DNA from: Pleurocapsales cyanobacterium LEGE 10410
GTDB lineage: Bacteria > Cyanobacteriota > Cyanobacteriia > Cyanobacteriales > Xenococcaceae
Length of the DNA: 41,030 nt
Direction of reading: 5' to 3'
Assembly: GCA_015207195.1 (NCBI GenBank)
Contig: JADEXJ010000042.1
Coordinates: 1-41,030, forward strand
The notes under the pieces were generated by a model. The model was not told the DNA's origin and ran no database searches. It was given only the letters and a program-made list of their open reading frames with translations. Each line of letters starts with the position of its first letter. The stretch's first letter is position 1. The position numbers and the translations under genes are program-made. This document shows, in pieces, positions 40,981 to 41,030 of the stretch.

Positions 40981-41030
40981 ACAGCCCCTCAGGAATTCGC
41001 GCCTCTAATTAAGTTTTTTACATTAAATGG

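Overview
The window is a 41-kb chromosomal piece of a cyanobacterium. The evidence is the high density of HIP1 octamers (GCGATCGC), a one-helix high-light-inducible protein (HLIP), a CrtW-type carotenoid ketolase, a cytochrome b6 relative, a phytochrome with an Rcp-type response regulator, a cyanobacteriochrome-like kinase and a PyrF-PyrE fusion. The abundance of two-component and Ser/Thr kinases and of stress genes fits a large-genome coccoid or baeocystous lineage, but the species cannot be read from the sequence. No rRNA, tRNA, CRISPR array or complete insertion sequence was seen.

Layout. 1-3.2 kb (minus): heme catalase, a one-pore ion channel with an altered filter, and a cyclase-family hydrolase cut by the left edge. 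3.5-11.8 kb (plus): NDH-2, a small secreted acidic protein, a TspO relative, a DUF389 membrane protein, a metallophosphoesterase, a conserved unknown and a Tat-exported PhoX-type phosphatase. 11.9-14.8 kb: an orphan sugar-type ABC permease (minus), trpS and a methylenetetrahydrofolate reductase-like gene. 15.0-18.4 kb: two abutting Ser/Thr kinases with related catalytic domains, one with ankyrin repeats and one with a membrane domain. 18.4-18.9 kb: a repeat element and a possible broken gene.

18.9-21.4 kb is a likely photoprotection island on the plus strand: hli, a stand-alone cytochrome b6-like protein that has lost one of four heme-ligand histidines, crtW overlapping it, and a helical protein of unknown function. 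21.5-24.8 kb is a tightly packed minus-strand unit: a winged-helix protein with a possible degenerate P-loop fold, an MscS channel translationally coupled to it, and a histidine kinase. 25-30.3 kb holds a WGxxGxxG protein, an AI-2E-family membrane protein and a minus-strand run of envelope and stress genes (a 53-aa membrane protein, two DUF2382 proteins, DUF421, a BON lipoprotein). 30.3-31.6 kb is a 1.3-kb non-coding stretch with a long hairpin and dispersed repeats. 31.6-32.3 kb has a four-helix-bundle gene and an unknown.

32.5-37.5 kb is a photosensory locus. A biliverdin-type phytochrome kinase and its Rcp partner converge on a hybrid kinase that carries an N-terminal receiver and a DXCF-type cyanobacteriochrome GAF domain. 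37.8-40.9 kb (minus) holds a cation/proton antiporter, a small unknown and the bifunctional UMP synthase. The common themes are light, redox and envelope stress sensing. The 18.9-21.4 kb island and the MscS unit are the best candidates for incompletely described systems.
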